Of a stretch of DNA of 64,000 nucleotides, positions 38,133 to 47,104 are shown piece by piece. A model generated the notes under the pieces. The model did no database searches. It was not told the DNA's origin and saw only the letters and a list, made by a program, of their open reading frames with translations. Source of the DNA: Fidelibacterota bacterium (lineage in GTDB: Bacteria; Fidelibacterota; Marinisomatia; Marinisomatales; TCS55); contig JAAZYX010000008.1 of NCBI GenBank assembly GCA_014239435.1, positions 1 to 64,000 of the forward strand, in the 5' to 3' direction. A program made the translations under genes and the position numbers. Each line of letters starts with the position of its first letter. Position 1 is the first letter of the stretch.

Positions 38133-38477
38133 GTGCTAGGATTTCTCATTACATTACACACAATTGTCAGCATTCTACTAGTGACGAGCATTTTAATGCA
38201 AGCCAGCCAAGGCGGCGGACTTGCAGGTTCATTTGGTGGTCAGGCATCCAACGCTATTCTTGGATCTCGAGGAACGGCATCGTTGCTGAGTAAAATCACT
38301 ACATGGCTCGCCGTCATTTTTATGGCATTGGCTATTTTAATTAGCTTGGTTGGTTCTGCCACAAGCGGATCTGCATCATCATCCATACTTCAGGAAGCAG
38401 TGGAAGAGGGCGCATTATCTCCGGGCGCTGATTTATCCCTGCCGGGAATTCAGGTTGATCCATCAATTGACCAATAA
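38133..38477 (+). CDS. secG: Preprotein translocase subunit SecG
   Basis: Accessory membrane subunit of the Sec channel. GTG 38133 with AAGGAG at 38120-38125 is the start. The 114-aa product has two helices: FLITLHTIVSILLVTSIL, then the family motif QASQGGGLAGSFGGQASNAILGSRG in the loop, and TWLAVIFMALAILISLVGS. The C-terminal 35 residues are a Ser/acidic extension beyond the usual length. Links translocation to the glycolytic genes only by position. Confidence 0.93.
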   Translation: MLGFLITLHTIVSILLVTSILMQASQGGGLAGSFGGQASNAILGSRGTASLLSKITTWLAVIFMALAILISLVGSATSGSASSSILQEAVEEGALSPGADLSLPGIQVDPSIDQ

Positions 38478-38487
38478 TACTTATTCA

Positions 38488-38571
38488 GCCGAAGTGGTGG
38501 AACTGGTAGACACGCTGTCTTGAGGGGGCAGTGGGAGAAATCTCGTGCCGGTTCGAGTCCGGCCTTCGGCA
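38488..38571 (+). tRNA. tRNA-Leu (GAG)
   Basis: Class II cloverleaf: acceptor GCCGAAG/CTTCGGC, anticodon stem CTGTC/GGCAG around loop TTGAGGG with anticodon GAG, long variable arm (TGGGAGAAATCTCG), T arm GCCGG-TTCGAGT-CCGGC, discriminator A at 38571. CCA is not encoded. It sits 10 nt after secG. Copies of its 3' end lie immediately downstream (see the repeat entry). Confidence 0.95.
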
Positions 38572-38675
38572 CAAATAATGGATTGCCGGTTCCCTGCCTG
38601 CCGGCAGGCAGGGAGTCAAGGCCTTCGGCACAAATAATGGATTGCCGGCAGGCAGGGAGTCAAGGCCTCCGGCAC
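38561..38675. repeat. Tandem partial copies of the tRNA-Leu 3' end with a CCTGCC palindrome
   Basis: A 29-nt unit starting GGCCTTCGGCACAAATAATG is exactly repeated at 38561-38589 and 38620-38648 (59-nt period). Three GAGTC-to-CGGCACA segments occur: in the tRNA (38555), at 38613 and at 38657, the last with one change. Between them lies a perfect palindrome CCTGCCTGCCGGCAGGCAGG (38593-38612), half of which recurs at 38644-38655. This looks like a palindromic mobile element or slippage at the tRNA end. Small ORFs reading through here are artefacts. Confidence 0.85.
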
Positions 38676-38700
38676 ACACTGTTTTTAAGGAGTACAAGAA

Positions 38701-40002
38701 ATGAACGGAAATAATACACTCTTTAGCTTGCTCATTTTTTCGGCTGTTTGCTTTGCGCAGGATCCGATGGCGGATGCGGCCCGAGCGGATGAAGAACTAG
38801 CAAAAGGAAACATTGATATCGCAGAATCTCTTTTTCGGGGTGCGCTTGAAATGGATCCATCTTTCTCACCAGCTTTGCTGGGATTATCGAGAGTCGCATT
38901 GAGAAAAGGGGATTTGAATGCAACTGGTACTTTTTTACGAGAAGCTATTGATATGGAACCTGAAAATCAGGAATTCAGGGATGAATATGAAAAGCTAAAA
39001 GAATTAAATACTTTAATGAACCAGGGGAACCGCTATTACAGCAACGGCGAAACTTCAGAATCTATTGAAACATTCAGGATAATACTTGAACGGTTTCCGA
39101 CTTTTTCAGAAGCCGCTTTTCGAATGGGCTTAGCGTATTCAAGGAATAGCGAGACGGGAGTAGCGGTAGAGAGTTTTAAAAATGCACTTCGCATTAATCC
39201 ATATCACGAAAACTCTCTGAAAGCGATCAAGAACGAAGCAAAAAGGGCTTTTCTATCCGGGAATGAAAATTACAAACGCGGTGATCTTGAATCTGCTCTT
39301 GAATCATACCAAAAAGCGATCGTGGTAGATAACACATTCTATCAATCTTATTACCAGCTTGGCGTGATTGAGTCGAAACTCGGAAATGATGTCGCTGCAA
39401 TCGAGAATTACCAAAGTGCGCTTGATATTCAGCCCGGGTTTTATAAAGGGTGGTATGCGATTGGGAAAGCCAAGGAACGTAGGGGTGATACCGATGGTGC
39501 TATTACGGCGTACACTACAGCGATTGAGGTGTATCCAACATATGCAAAAGCCTACGGAGCGATAGGTGATTTGCATCTTACAAATCAGAATTATGATGCG
39601 GCACTTCAGGCATTTATCCAAGGATCAGTTGTAGATGCATCCTATGCCAAATCGTTTATTGGGATGGGCAGTGTATACCTTGAGCAAGGATTATTTGAAC
39701 AGGCAATTACTCCGCTTGAAACAGCATCAGCTTTGAAGTCGAAAGATGCCATGGTGTGGTTCAGGCTTGCCTCAGCCTACAATGGAGTGGAGGACTGTGA
39801 AAACGGGAAGCGTGCCGCGAGGGAAGCATCGGAACTGAAATCAAAATTTGGCGGCGGATGGTATGAACTCGGAGTGGCAGAATGGTGCGCCGGTAAAGGC
39901 AATAAAACTGCCGCATTAAATGCGCTGGAACGCGGTAGAAATGACAGGAATTGGCGCCCGTCCTGCGAGCATCTCATTAAAGAAATCAGGACACCTAAAT
40001 AA
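38701..40002 (+). CDS. Secreted TPR-repeat protein
   Basis: 433-aa exported protein. Signal peptide (about residues 1-19, hydrophobic FSLLIFSAVCFAQ), then successive tetratricopeptide repeats, for example SIETFRIILERFPTFSEAAF, ALESYQKAIVVDNTFYQSYY, AAIENYQSALDIQPGFYKGW and AITAYTTAIEVYPTYAKAYG. Most likely a periplasmic or outer-membrane-associated scaffold; partners unknown. AAGGAG at 38687-38692 gives the start. Independent of the following HAD gene, with a 40-nt gap. Confidence 0.88.
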   Translation: MNGNNTLFSLLIFSAVCFAQDPMADAARADEELAKGNIDIAESLFRGALEMDPSFSPALLGLSRVALRKGDLNATGTFLREAIDMEPENQEFRDEYEKLKELNTLMNQGNRYYSNGETSESIETFRIILERFPTFSEAAFRMGLAYSRNSETGVAVESFKNALRINPYHENSLKAIKNEAKRAFLSGNENYKRGDLESALESYQKAIVVDNTFYQSYYQLGVIESKLGNDVAAIENYQSALDIQPGFYKGWYAIGKAKERRGDTDGAITAYTTAIEVYPTYAKAYGAIGDLHLTNQNYDAALQAFIQGSVVDASYAKSFIGMGSVYLEQGLFEQAITPLETASALKSKDAMVWFRLASAYNGVEDCENGKRAAREASELKSKFGGGWYELGVAEWCAGKGNKTAALNALERGRNDRNWRPSCEHLIKEIRTPK

Positions 40003-40042
40003 CTCATTTTGTTTCCGGTGTTTCGCGGATGAAAAATTGATC

Positions 40043-40726
40043 ATGATAAAAGCTGTTATATTTGATTTAGACAATACATTGCTGGATTTCATGAAAATGA
40101 AACGAGAAGCAGTGCGGGCCGGAATCGGTTCGATGATTGAAGCCGGACTTGAGGTTGACGAAGACAAATCCGTAGAACGGATTTTTAAATTATACGAAGA
40201 AAAAGGATGGGAGAATCAGCAGATTTTTGATCTTTTTCTGGAAGAAACTTTGGGGAATGTTGATGCAAAATATCTTGCAGCGGGTATTGTTGCATACCGG
40301 CGCGCAAGAGAAGCAAGCCTTAAAGTATATCCGAACGTGAATCAAACTTTAGTTGCGCTTGGGAAAATGGGACTGAAGTTAGCAATAGTATCAGATGCCC
40401 CTCGCCGCGAAGCCTGGATGCGCATATTCTATCTTAATCTTCACCATGTGTTTGACATTGTTCTCACTTTTGACGATACAGGAGTCCGGAAGCCGTCTCC
40501 CGAACCTTTTAAAATGGCTCTTGATAAATTATCCGTTTCTGCGGATGAAGCTATTATGATCGGCGACTGGCCGGAACGTGATGTGGAAGGTGCAAAGCAG
40601 CTGGGAATAAAAACCATTTATGCACGGTATGGAGATACGTTTGGAACAGTGGATTCCGGCGCGGATTGGGATATCAATGATGCGTCTGAAATTTTAGACA
40701 TTGTCAATGACCTCAACCAAACCTGA
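40043..40726 (+). CDS. HAD-superfamily hydrolase
   Basis: Probable phosphatase; substrate unknown. I start at ATG 40043 (MIKAVIFDLDNTLLDF), discarding a longer reading that begins within the TPR gene. The 227-aa product has motif I DLDNTLLD (nucleophile and general acid Asp), motif II-like IVSDAPRR, motif III region RKPSPEPF with a Lys and motif IV IGDWPERDVEGAKQLG. Cap domain of type C1 between motifs I and II. The stop overlaps acpS by 20 nt. Confidence 0.88.
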   Translation: MIKAVIFDLDNTLLDFMKMKREAVRAGIGSMIEAGLEVDEDKSVERIFKLYEEKGWENQQIFDLFLEETLGNVDAKYLAAGIVAYRRAREASLKVYPNVNQTLVALGKMGLKLAIVSDAPRREAWMRIFYLNLHHVFDIVLTFDDTGVRKPSPEPFKMALDKLSVSADEAIMIGDWPERDVEGAKQLGIKTIYARYGDTFGTVDSGADWDINDASEILDIVNDLNQT

Positions 40727-41078
40727 TTGGTTCATTGGGACGGACATCGTTTCCGTTCTCCGAATTTCCAATCTCTTACAAAAAGAATCTGATTCTTTCA
40801 CGTCCCGCGTATTTACTGAAACAGAAATTGCCTATTGCATTGACAGGAAAAATCCCTCAATTCACTTTGCAGGAAGGTTTGCCGCAAAAGAAGCGCTTAA
40901 AAAAGCGATTTTGTCTCAGAATCCAGATGCAATCATCCCATTAAAGTCCTTATCCATCGAAAGGTTGGAATCAGGTGAACCCACGGTGGAGTACGATGCA
41001 CCTTTAGACTGCAAAGTGAGTATTTCTCATACGGAAGAATTTGCGATTGCATTCGCATTGGTAAGGCCAAAACAATGA
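40707..41078 (+). CDS. acpS: Holo-[acyl-carrier-protein] synthase
   Basis: Transfers 4'-phosphopantetheine to ACP. ATG 40707 (123 aa) is preferred over TTG 40701. The metal-binding Asp is D13 (FIGTDIVSV) and the second signature is FAGRFAAKEALKKAI, containing the metal Glu. SISHTEEFAIAFAL is the C-terminal family motif. It overlaps the HAD gene and the nnr gene (ATGA), the widespread acpS-nnr pairing. Confidence 0.93.
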   Translation: MTSTKPDWFIGTDIVSVLRISNLLQKESDSFTSRVFTETEIAYCIDRKNPSIHFAGRFAAKEALKKAILSQNPDAIIPLKSLSIERLESGEPTVEYDAPLDCKVSISHTEEFAIAFALVRPKQ

Positions 41079-42601
41079 GATTAGTCTCGAAAAGTCAAGC
41101 CAAAGAACTCGATGCATTCGCCATGAAAAAACGCGGTATCTCCGGTGAATTACTTATGAAAAATGCCGGCAGAGCGATAGCGGGTTTGGCGTTCGAATTG
41201 ACTGCATCCGAATTAAACCCCACCATTGCGGTCATTTGCGGGAAAGGAAATAACGGAGGCGATGGGTTTTCCGCTTCATGGTTTTTGAAAAAATGGGGAA
41301 GAGATATTCATGTTTTTTCCATGGGTGAAGAATCAACCATTAAAGGTGATGCAAAACATTTTTATTCGGAATTAAAAGAGTGCGGAGCGTCTGTCAAATT
41401 CAACAAGCGTCCTCCTTCAGGATTATCATCCTTTTCTGTTATCATTGATGCGGTATTGGGTTCAGGTGTAAAAGGAAAAATCAGACCAGATATAACTCCA
41501 TGGATTCAGTGGATCAATAAGCAGGATTCCAGAATAATTTCCGCGGATATTCCTTCTGGCCTTGATGCGGATAAAGGTTCCATCAATCCATCATGCGTAC
41601 AGGCGGACAAAACAGTGACAATGGGATTACCAAAACTTGGAATGCTGATTCACAAAGGTCCAGAAATGTCAGGTGAGATAGTCACAGCCGATATTGGATT
41701 TCCAAATCTGCAGGAAAATGTTAATAGAGACCATTGGTCGCTTTTTGATGCATCCAAAATGAAGGATGTGTTTCCGCCGCTTCCCAAAAATAATACAAAA
41801 CATTCGCACGGGAATGTATTAATCATCGCCGGTTCAAAAGGAATGACAGGCGCGGCAATTCTTGCTGCTATGGCGGCATTGCGCTCTGGTGCGGGATTGG
41901 TGAAAGCTTGCGTACCTGAATCTCTAAATCCTATTTTTGAAATGAAAATGACGGAAGTCATGACGATTCCCTGTGAAGACAAAAATACCGGATTCCTTCA
42001 ATTGGAAAATTTTGATACTGTGATGGACGCTTTGAATTGGTGCGATGCTGCAGTGATGGGTCCCGGACTCGGAACCGATCGATCAACTCAGGCATTGGTA
42101 AAAGAAGTGATTCTTTCATCAAAAAAACCGTTGATAATTGACGCGGATGCCCTGAGGCCATTCTTTGGAAATATTCGATTATTTTCGAAGATCAAAGCAC
42201 CTTTTGTCATTACACCGCATTGCGGTGAATTAAGCAAAATTCTCAAATTGGACCGATTGCACCTTGAAGAAAATTTCCCAAAGTCTGCATCTAAACTATC
42301 CGAAAAATTAAGTGGAATTCTTGTCGCAAAAAATGCGCCTACTATTAGTTTCAAAAAGAAAAAAGGTGTGATAAATACTTCCGGGAATCCCGGGCTTGGC
42401 TCCGGCGGAACCGGAGATGTTTTATCAGGAATACTGGCAAGTTTGATTGCGCAAGGATCAGATCCATTTTCCGCCTCGCAATTAGGGGTTTATTTGCACG
42501 GAAAAGCTGCGGACATTTGTTCGAAGGAATTGGGTGAGCGCGGCATACGTGCATCAGATGTGTTACATGCAGTTCCAAAAGCGATTGCATTGTATGAATA
42601 G
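41075..42601 (+). CDS. nnr: Bifunctional NAD(P)H-hydrate epimerase/dehydratase
   Basis: Repairs hydrated NAD(P)H. The 508-aa product has the N-terminal epimerase domain (LLMKNAGRAIA, CGKGNNGGDGFSASWF, SADIPSGLDADKG, residues 1-225). The C-terminal ADP-dependent dehydratase domain (about 235-508) has KHSHGNVLIIAGSKGMTGAA, DADALRPF, and GNPGLGSGGTGDVLSGI. It overlaps acpS upstream and VanZ downstream. Both active sites look intact. Confidence 0.95.
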   Translation: MRLVSKSQAKELDAFAMKKRGISGELLMKNAGRAIAGLAFELTASELNPTIAVICGKGNNGGDGFSASWFLKKWGRDIHVFSMGEESTIKGDAKHFYSELKECGASVKFNKRPPSGLSSFSVIIDAVLGSGVKGKIRPDITPWIQWINKQDSRIISADIPSGLDADKGSINPSCVQADKTVTMGLPKLGMLIHKGPEMSGEIVTADIGFPNLQENVNRDHWSLFDASKMKDVFPPLPKNNTKHSHGNVLIIAGSKGMTGAAILAAMAALRSGAGLVKACVPESLNPIFEMKMTEVMTIPCEDKNTGFLQLENFDTVMDALNWCDAAVMGPGLGTDRSTQALVKEVILSSKKPLIIDADALRPFFGNIRLFSKIKAPFVITPHCGELSKILKLDRLHLEENFPKSASKLSEKLSGILVAKNAPTISFKKKKGVINTSGNPGLGSGGTGDVLSGILASLIAQGSDPFSASQLGVYLHGKAADICSKELGERGIRASDVLHAVPKAIALYE

Positions 42602-42965
42602 CCGAATTTTTAGATGGATGTTGGCAGCGTATATTCTTTTGATTTTTATACTGTCCGCCCTTCCCGGCACATCTCTTCCGAATCAGTTGTTTCCCCAATG
42701 GGATAAGGTTGTGCACTTTATTGAATATTTTGTTTTGGGTTTTCTGGTTGTTAACAGTATTGAAAACATGAATTCAAAATTCATATTCATTCTTATGTTT
42801 GTAGGGTTAGTTATTCCGGGACTAGATGAAACTTGGCAATCCTTTCAACCGGGAAGAGATTCCAGCTTATTGGATATGATGGCGGATGGATTTGGTTATA
42901 TTTGCGGATCATTATTGGCGCTGAAATGCCTGAACAATCGCAAGATCATACGTGACAATGGATAA
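42594..42965 (+). CDS. VanZ-like family membrane protein
   Basis: 123 aa from ATG 42594, overlapping the nnr stop. Four hydrophobic segments (WMLAAYILLIFILSALPG, KVVHFIEYFVLGFLVVNS, FIFILMFVGLVIPGLDE, GYICGSLLALKC). The VanZ signature LSALPG-DKVVHFIEYFVLG-DE-Q-F-GR-S-D is present. Function in most bacteria is unknown; in VanZ itself it gives low-level teicoplanin resistance, which should not be assumed here. Its position before murA suggests envelope-related work. Confidence 0.85.
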   Translation: MNSRIFRWMLAAYILLIFILSALPGTSLPNQLFPQWDKVVHFIEYFVLGFLVVNSIENMNSKFIFILMFVGLVIPGLDETWQSFQPGRDSSLLDMMADGFGYICGSLLALKCLNNRKIIRDNG

Positions 42966-44208
42966 AATAGTTATACACGGTCAAAAACCGCTTTCCGGAT
43001 CGGTTGAAATCAGCGGAGCGAAAAATGCAGTTTTGCCACTCATGGCAGCATCGTTGTTATCAGAAGGTGTTACGACACTTCACAAAGTACCCAATCTGAA
43101 AGATACGCGGACCATGATGCGCCTTTTGGAAATAACCGGCGCAGGAATTGAATTCAAGGATGGCACGTTAATTATTGACGGAAGTACTGTCAACAATCCT
43201 GTTGCGCCTTACGAACTGGTGAAAACAATGCGGGCTTCTTTTTATGTATTGGGACCGCTGCTTGCGCGATTTGGATCAACTAAAGTGTCTCTTCCAGGTG
43301 GATGTGCTTGGGGGCCGCGTCCTGTGAATTTTCATCTGACTGCCATGGAGAAATTGGGAGCCGATATTGAGTTGGATGAAGGATATATTACTGCAAAGGC
43401 AGGCAAATTGAAAGGCGCTGAAATTCATTTTAAAATTCCTTCTGTTGGTGCTACTGGCAATACTATGATGGCAGCTGTTTTGGCCGAAGGAACCACAATA
43501 ATTACCAATGCAGCAATGGAGCCGGAAATCACCCAATTAGGCGACGTCCTCAAACAAATGGGCGGAAAGATTGACGGAGTGGGAACGAGCACTCTCACAA
43601 TCCGTGGAGTACATTCTTTGAATGCACAGGAAATCACGGTTATTCCGGACAGGATTGAAGCAGGCACATTTTTAATCTGTGGAGCGGCTATTGGCGATTT
43701 TACTCTTAAAGATGTAACCCCAGAGCATTTGTCAATTGTTCTTCAAAAATTGGAAAAGGCAGGCGCAAGAATTACGATTGATGAAACATCCATTCATATT
43801 CAAAAAGCAGAAATTGTGAAATCTGTAGATGTTAAAACCGATGTGTATCCGGGATTTCCCACAGATTTACAAGCACAATGGATTGCTCTTATGGCAATTG
43901 CCGATGGATCATCGAGGGTAACAGATACAGTGTACCATGACAGGTTTTCGCATGTTCCGGAATTAAATCGGCTCGGTGCAAATATCCGCGTGGAAAACAA
44001 TTCGGCAGTTGTAAAAGGAAAGACTGAATTGACAGGTGCTAATGTGATGTCCACAGATATTCGTGCGAGCGCCTCGCTCATCATTGGAGGTCTGATTGCT
44101 GATGGGAAAACGGATGTAAGCCGAGTGTATCACATTGATCGTGGATACGAAAATATTGAACAAAAATTCAGCAGTTTAGGTGCAAAAATTTCTCGGGAAA
44201 GGGAGTAA
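42958..44208 (+). CDS. murA: UDP-N-acetylglucosamine 1-carboxyvinyltransferase
   Basis: First committed step of peptidoglycan synthesis: adds enolpyruvate from PEP to UDP-GlcNAc. Start ATG 42958 (MDKIVIHGQKPLSGSVEISG) rather than GTG 42952. The 416-aa product has K22 in GAKNAVLPL and the catalytic Cys C116 (PGGCAWGPRPVNFH), so it is a fosfomycin-sensitive type by that residue. EGTTIITNAAMEPEI and DRIEAGTFL are also typical. It overlaps the VanZ-like gene by 8 nt. Confidence 0.97.
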   Translation: MDKIVIHGQKPLSGSVEISGAKNAVLPLMAASLLSEGVTTLHKVPNLKDTRTMMRLLEITGAGIEFKDGTLIIDGSTVNNPVAPYELVKTMRASFYVLGPLLARFGSTKVSLPGGCAWGPRPVNFHLTAMEKLGADIELDEGYITAKAGKLKGAEIHFKIPSVGATGNTMMAAVLAEGTTIITNAAMEPEITQLGDVLKQMGGKIDGVGTSTLTIRGVHSLNAQEITVIPDRIEAGTFLICGAAIGDFTLKDVTPEHLSIVLQKLEKAGARITIDETSIHIQKAEIVKSVDVKTDVYPGFPTDLQAQWIALMAIADGSSRVTDTVYHDRFSHVPELNRLGANIRVENNSAVVKGKTELTGANVMSTDIRASASLIIGGLIADGKTDVSRVYHIDRGYENIEQKFSSLGAKISRERE

Positions 44209-44211
44209 GGG

Positions 44212-44280
44212 ATGTTTTTTGATTTTAAACTGAATGGTGTAGATTTTCCGGTCTTACAGGTTTATAAAGCTGAACAATGA
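44212..44280 (+). CDS. Candidate 22-aa ORF upstream of trkA
   Basis: Reads MFFDFKLNGVDFPVLQVYKA and two more residues, ending in TGA that overlaps the trkA ATG (ATGA). GGGAG at 44201-44205 and AAGG give a plausible ribosome binding site. It could be a short translated leader that couples trkA to murA or simply chance; codons are AT-rich. No function can be assigned. Confidence 0.3.
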   Translation: MFFDFKLNGVDFPVLQVYKAEQ

Positions 44281-45623
44281 AAGTAGTAATAATAGGCGGC
44301 GGCGAAGTTGGATTTCATGCTGCAAAAGCATTGTGTGATGAAAATCATGACATCACCATCGTTGATATTGACCCCGCCAAAACCAAACGAGCTTCCGATC
44401 ATATAGACGTCAACACTGTAGAAGGGAATGGCGCTAGCCCGGACACACTCCGCGAAGCCATAGTGGAAGAAGCGGACCTCGTATTAAGCCTTACGCGAAC
44501 AGATGAAGTTAATCTGATTGCTTCCCAGCAAGCCCATAAAATGGGGGCTAAAAAAATTATCGCACGTTTGCGCAATCAACAATATACAAGGCGCGATTCC
44601 ATTATCCGTCCGGAGTCGTTTGGCATCGATCTTGTGATCCATCCCGAAAAAGCCGCAAGCGATGAAATCGTCAGACTCGTGCGTCACTCATACGCGACAC
44701 AAGCTATGGAATTTGAAGGCGGACGCATGGAAATGATAGGAGTCAGACTGGATAAGGATTGCCCAATTTCCCTGAAATCAATGAAAGAAGTCTGCAAAGA
44801 ATACGATGAATTTAAATTTGGTGTCGTGGCAGTTACGCGGGATGGAAGTACTGAAGTTCCGTGGTCAGATTATACTTTTGAGGAAGGTGACACCTGCTAC
44901 TTCATTGTCAAAAAAGACTATCTTAGCCGCATCATGGAAATGGTTGGAAAAGTTGCAACAGAAGCCAAAGGTGTCATGATATTGGGAGGCAGTAAAATCG
45001 GCCGAAATTTGGCCGGAGTCCTGCAAAATGAAATGTCCGTTAGGCTCATTGATTCAAACAGGGATAAGGCTGAATGGCTTGCATCTACTCTCCCTAATAC
45101 CATGGTTTTGAATGGTGACGGAACGGATGTTGAATTTCTCAAATCTGAAAATATACAAGACTTAGACAGTTTTATTTCTGTTACCCAAAGTGAGCAAACC
45201 AACCTATTGTGCGGATTGTTGGTGCACCATCTTGGTGTTAAGCAGACTATCATTCATATCAATACAACTGAATATCTTCCTGTTGTTCAAGAAATTGGAA
45301 TCGGATGTATGGTGAGTAAAAATATTTCGACGGTCAATGCCATCATGCAAAATATCAAAAGCGGATTTTCTCATTCAGCGGTTACGTCATTTGAAGAACT
45401 GGAGGTGGATGTGTTAGAATTTAGTCCGGAGCGCGGAAGCAAAGTGATAGATGTACCGCTTTCACAGGTAAATTTTCCGAAAGATAGTATTGTCGGGGTC
45501 ATCAATCACCATGGCCACCTCAGCATTGCCAGAGGATCGTCCCAGCTTTCAGAGGAAGATATTGTACTCGTATTCGCAAAACAGAAAGCTATCCCGAAAT
45601 TAAGTAAGCTGTTCTCGGCTTAA
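44277..45623 (+). CDS. trkA: Trk potassium transporter NAD-binding subunit
   Basis: Cytoplasmic regulatory ring of the Trk/Ktr K+ channel. The 448-aa product has two RCK repeats, each with a Rossmann motif (VIIGGGEVGFHAAKAL at residues 4-19 and MILGGSKIGRNLAGVL around 236) and TrkA-C domains after each. Followed directly by trkH (TAATG overlap), so the complete K+ uptake unit is encoded. Confidence 0.95.
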   Translation: MKVVIIGGGEVGFHAAKALCDENHDITIVDIDPAKTKRASDHIDVNTVEGNGASPDTLREAIVEEADLVLSLTRTDEVNLIASQQAHKMGAKKIIARLRNQQYTRRDSIIRPESFGIDLVIHPEKAASDEIVRLVRHSYATQAMEFEGGRMEMIGVRLDKDCPISLKSMKEVCKEYDEFKFGVVAVTRDGSTEVPWSDYTFEEGDTCYFIVKKDYLSRIMEMVGKVATEAKGVMILGGSKIGRNLAGVLQNEMSVRLIDSNRDKAEWLASTLPNTMVLNGDGTDVEFLKSENIQDLDSFISVTQSEQTNLLCGLLVHHLGVKQTIIHINTTEYLPVVQEIGIGCMVSKNISTVNAIMQNIKSGFSHSAVTSFEELEVDVLEFSPERGSKVIDVPLSQVNFPKDSIVGVINHHGHLSIARGSSQLSEEDIVLVFAKQKAIPKLSKLFSA

Positions 45624-47092
45624 TGAACTATAAAACAATCCTGAATATCCTGGCTATGCTGATGGCATTGCTCGGATTTTCCATGCTTATCCCCGCCGGG
45701 ATTTCCTGGTATTACAATGAAGGTGTTGCATCGGGATTTTTATATTCTTCCGGCTTTTGCATCCTTACGGGCATTCCGTTATGGATAGTTTACCGGAACG
45801 AGCGAAAATTGACGAATAAAGACGGATTTGCCATTGTGGCGTTTTCTTGGCTTACGACAGCAGCCATTTCAGCTATTCCGTTTTACTTTACCGGCGCCAT
45901 TCCAAACATCACGGATGCATTTTTTGAATCCATGTCAGGCGTTACGACCACCGGAGCAACGATTATCGGGAATTCCGTCACGTTACCGCATTTGCCGAAT
46001 GGAATAGAAAGCCTTCCGATGAGTGTGCTGTTTTGGAGATCCTTCATCCAATGGATTGGCGGAATGGGAATCATTGTGTTTTATATCGCCATTTTGCCAT
46101 TACTCGGTGTTGGCGGCGTTCAGTTGTTTAAAGCAGAAATGCCCGGTCCAGTCGCCGATAAAATCCGTCCGCGAGTGAAAGAAACAGCACGGTTTTTATG
46201 GATGACTTACCTCGGGTTTACCTTTGCAGAAATAATACTGTTATCCATGAGCGGTATGTCATGGTTTGATTCTGTTTGCCACGCATTTACCACGATGCCG
46301 ACCGGCGGATTCTCAACCAAAAATGCAAGTATCGGCGCCTTCGCGAATCCGGTAACGCAATACATTATTATTATTTTTATGATGATTGCCGGTGTCAATT
46401 TTACGCTTCATTTCCGAGCAATTACCGGGAATGTAAAATCCTATTTCAAAGACAAAGAATTCCTTTTTTACATTGGACTGATTGGCAGCGTAACTTTCAT
46501 CATCTTTCTGAGTCTCGGCGCAGCAAGAAACGATTGGTCGCACAGTCATTTTTTAGACGCGTTATTTCAGACCGTATCTATTTTGACTACAACAGGGTTT
46601 GGTACTGCGGATTATGAATTGTGGACCTTTTTCGTTCAATTTATTTTACTCAATTTAATGTTCATTGGAGGCATGGGAGGTTCCACAGGAGGCGGAATGA
46701 AAATAGTCCGGTTTATGCTTATCCTTAAATATGCCGCCAGCGAAACCCGGCGAATGCTCCATGCAAAAGCCATCATTCCCATTCGAATCGGCGACAGATT
46801 TATTGGTGAAGACATTATTCGTAATACACTTGGCTTTTTCCTCTTTTATGTATCCATTTTTGCCATCACGTCTCTCACACTGACGGCTATGGATTTGGAT
46901 ATCATTTCCGCAGTAAGCGTTGCCGCTTCTTCGATTGGGAATATTGGTCCGGCGCTGGGCGAGTTCGGTCCGACAGATAATTATGCGTTACTCCATCCGA
47001 TTGGTAAATGGCTCTTAACATTTTGCATGCTTTTAGGAAGATTAGAGATTTTCACAATTATGGTAATTTTCAGCAGAACATTCTGGAAATAA
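45623..47092 (+). CDS. trkH: Trk potassium transporter membrane subunit
   Basis: K+ channel/transporter with four pore repeats. The 489-aa product has ten or so hydrophobic segments and the selectivity-filter loops: SGVTTTGAT, TMPTGGFSTKN, TILTTTGFGT and SSIGNIGPAL. An IGGMGGSTGGGMK stretch follows the third loop. Overlaps trkA by one base. Drives K+ uptake, perhaps with Na+ or H+ coupling. Confidence 0.95.
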   Translation: MNYKTILNILAMLMALLGFSMLIPAGISWYYNEGVASGFLYSSGFCILTGIPLWIVYRNERKLTNKDGFAIVAFSWLTTAAISAIPFYFTGAIPNITDAFFESMSGVTTTGATIIGNSVTLPHLPNGIESLPMSVLFWRSFIQWIGGMGIIVFYIAILPLLGVGGVQLFKAEMPGPVADKIRPRVKETARFLWMTYLGFTFAEIILLSMSGMSWFDSVCHAFTTMPTGGFSTKNASIGAFANPVTQYIIIIFMMIAGVNFTLHFRAITGNVKSYFKDKEFLFYIGLIGSVTFIIFLSLGAARNDWSHSHFLDALFQTVSILTTTGFGTADYELWTFFVQFILLNLMFIGGMGGSTGGGMKIVRFMLILKYAASETRRMLHAKAIIPIRIGDRFIGEDIIRNTLGFFLFYVSIFAITSLTLTAMDLDIISAVSVAASSIGNIGPALGEFGPTDNYALLHPIGKWLLTFCMLLGRLEIFTIMVIFSRTFWK

Positions 47093-47104
47093 GGAATGAG
47101 CGGA

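Noticed and set aside
38485-38714. Short ORFs on both strands across tRNA-Leu and the repeat
   Set aside because: They run through a tRNA and a duplicated non-coding segment; their CLPAGRE-like peptides are translations of the palindrome.
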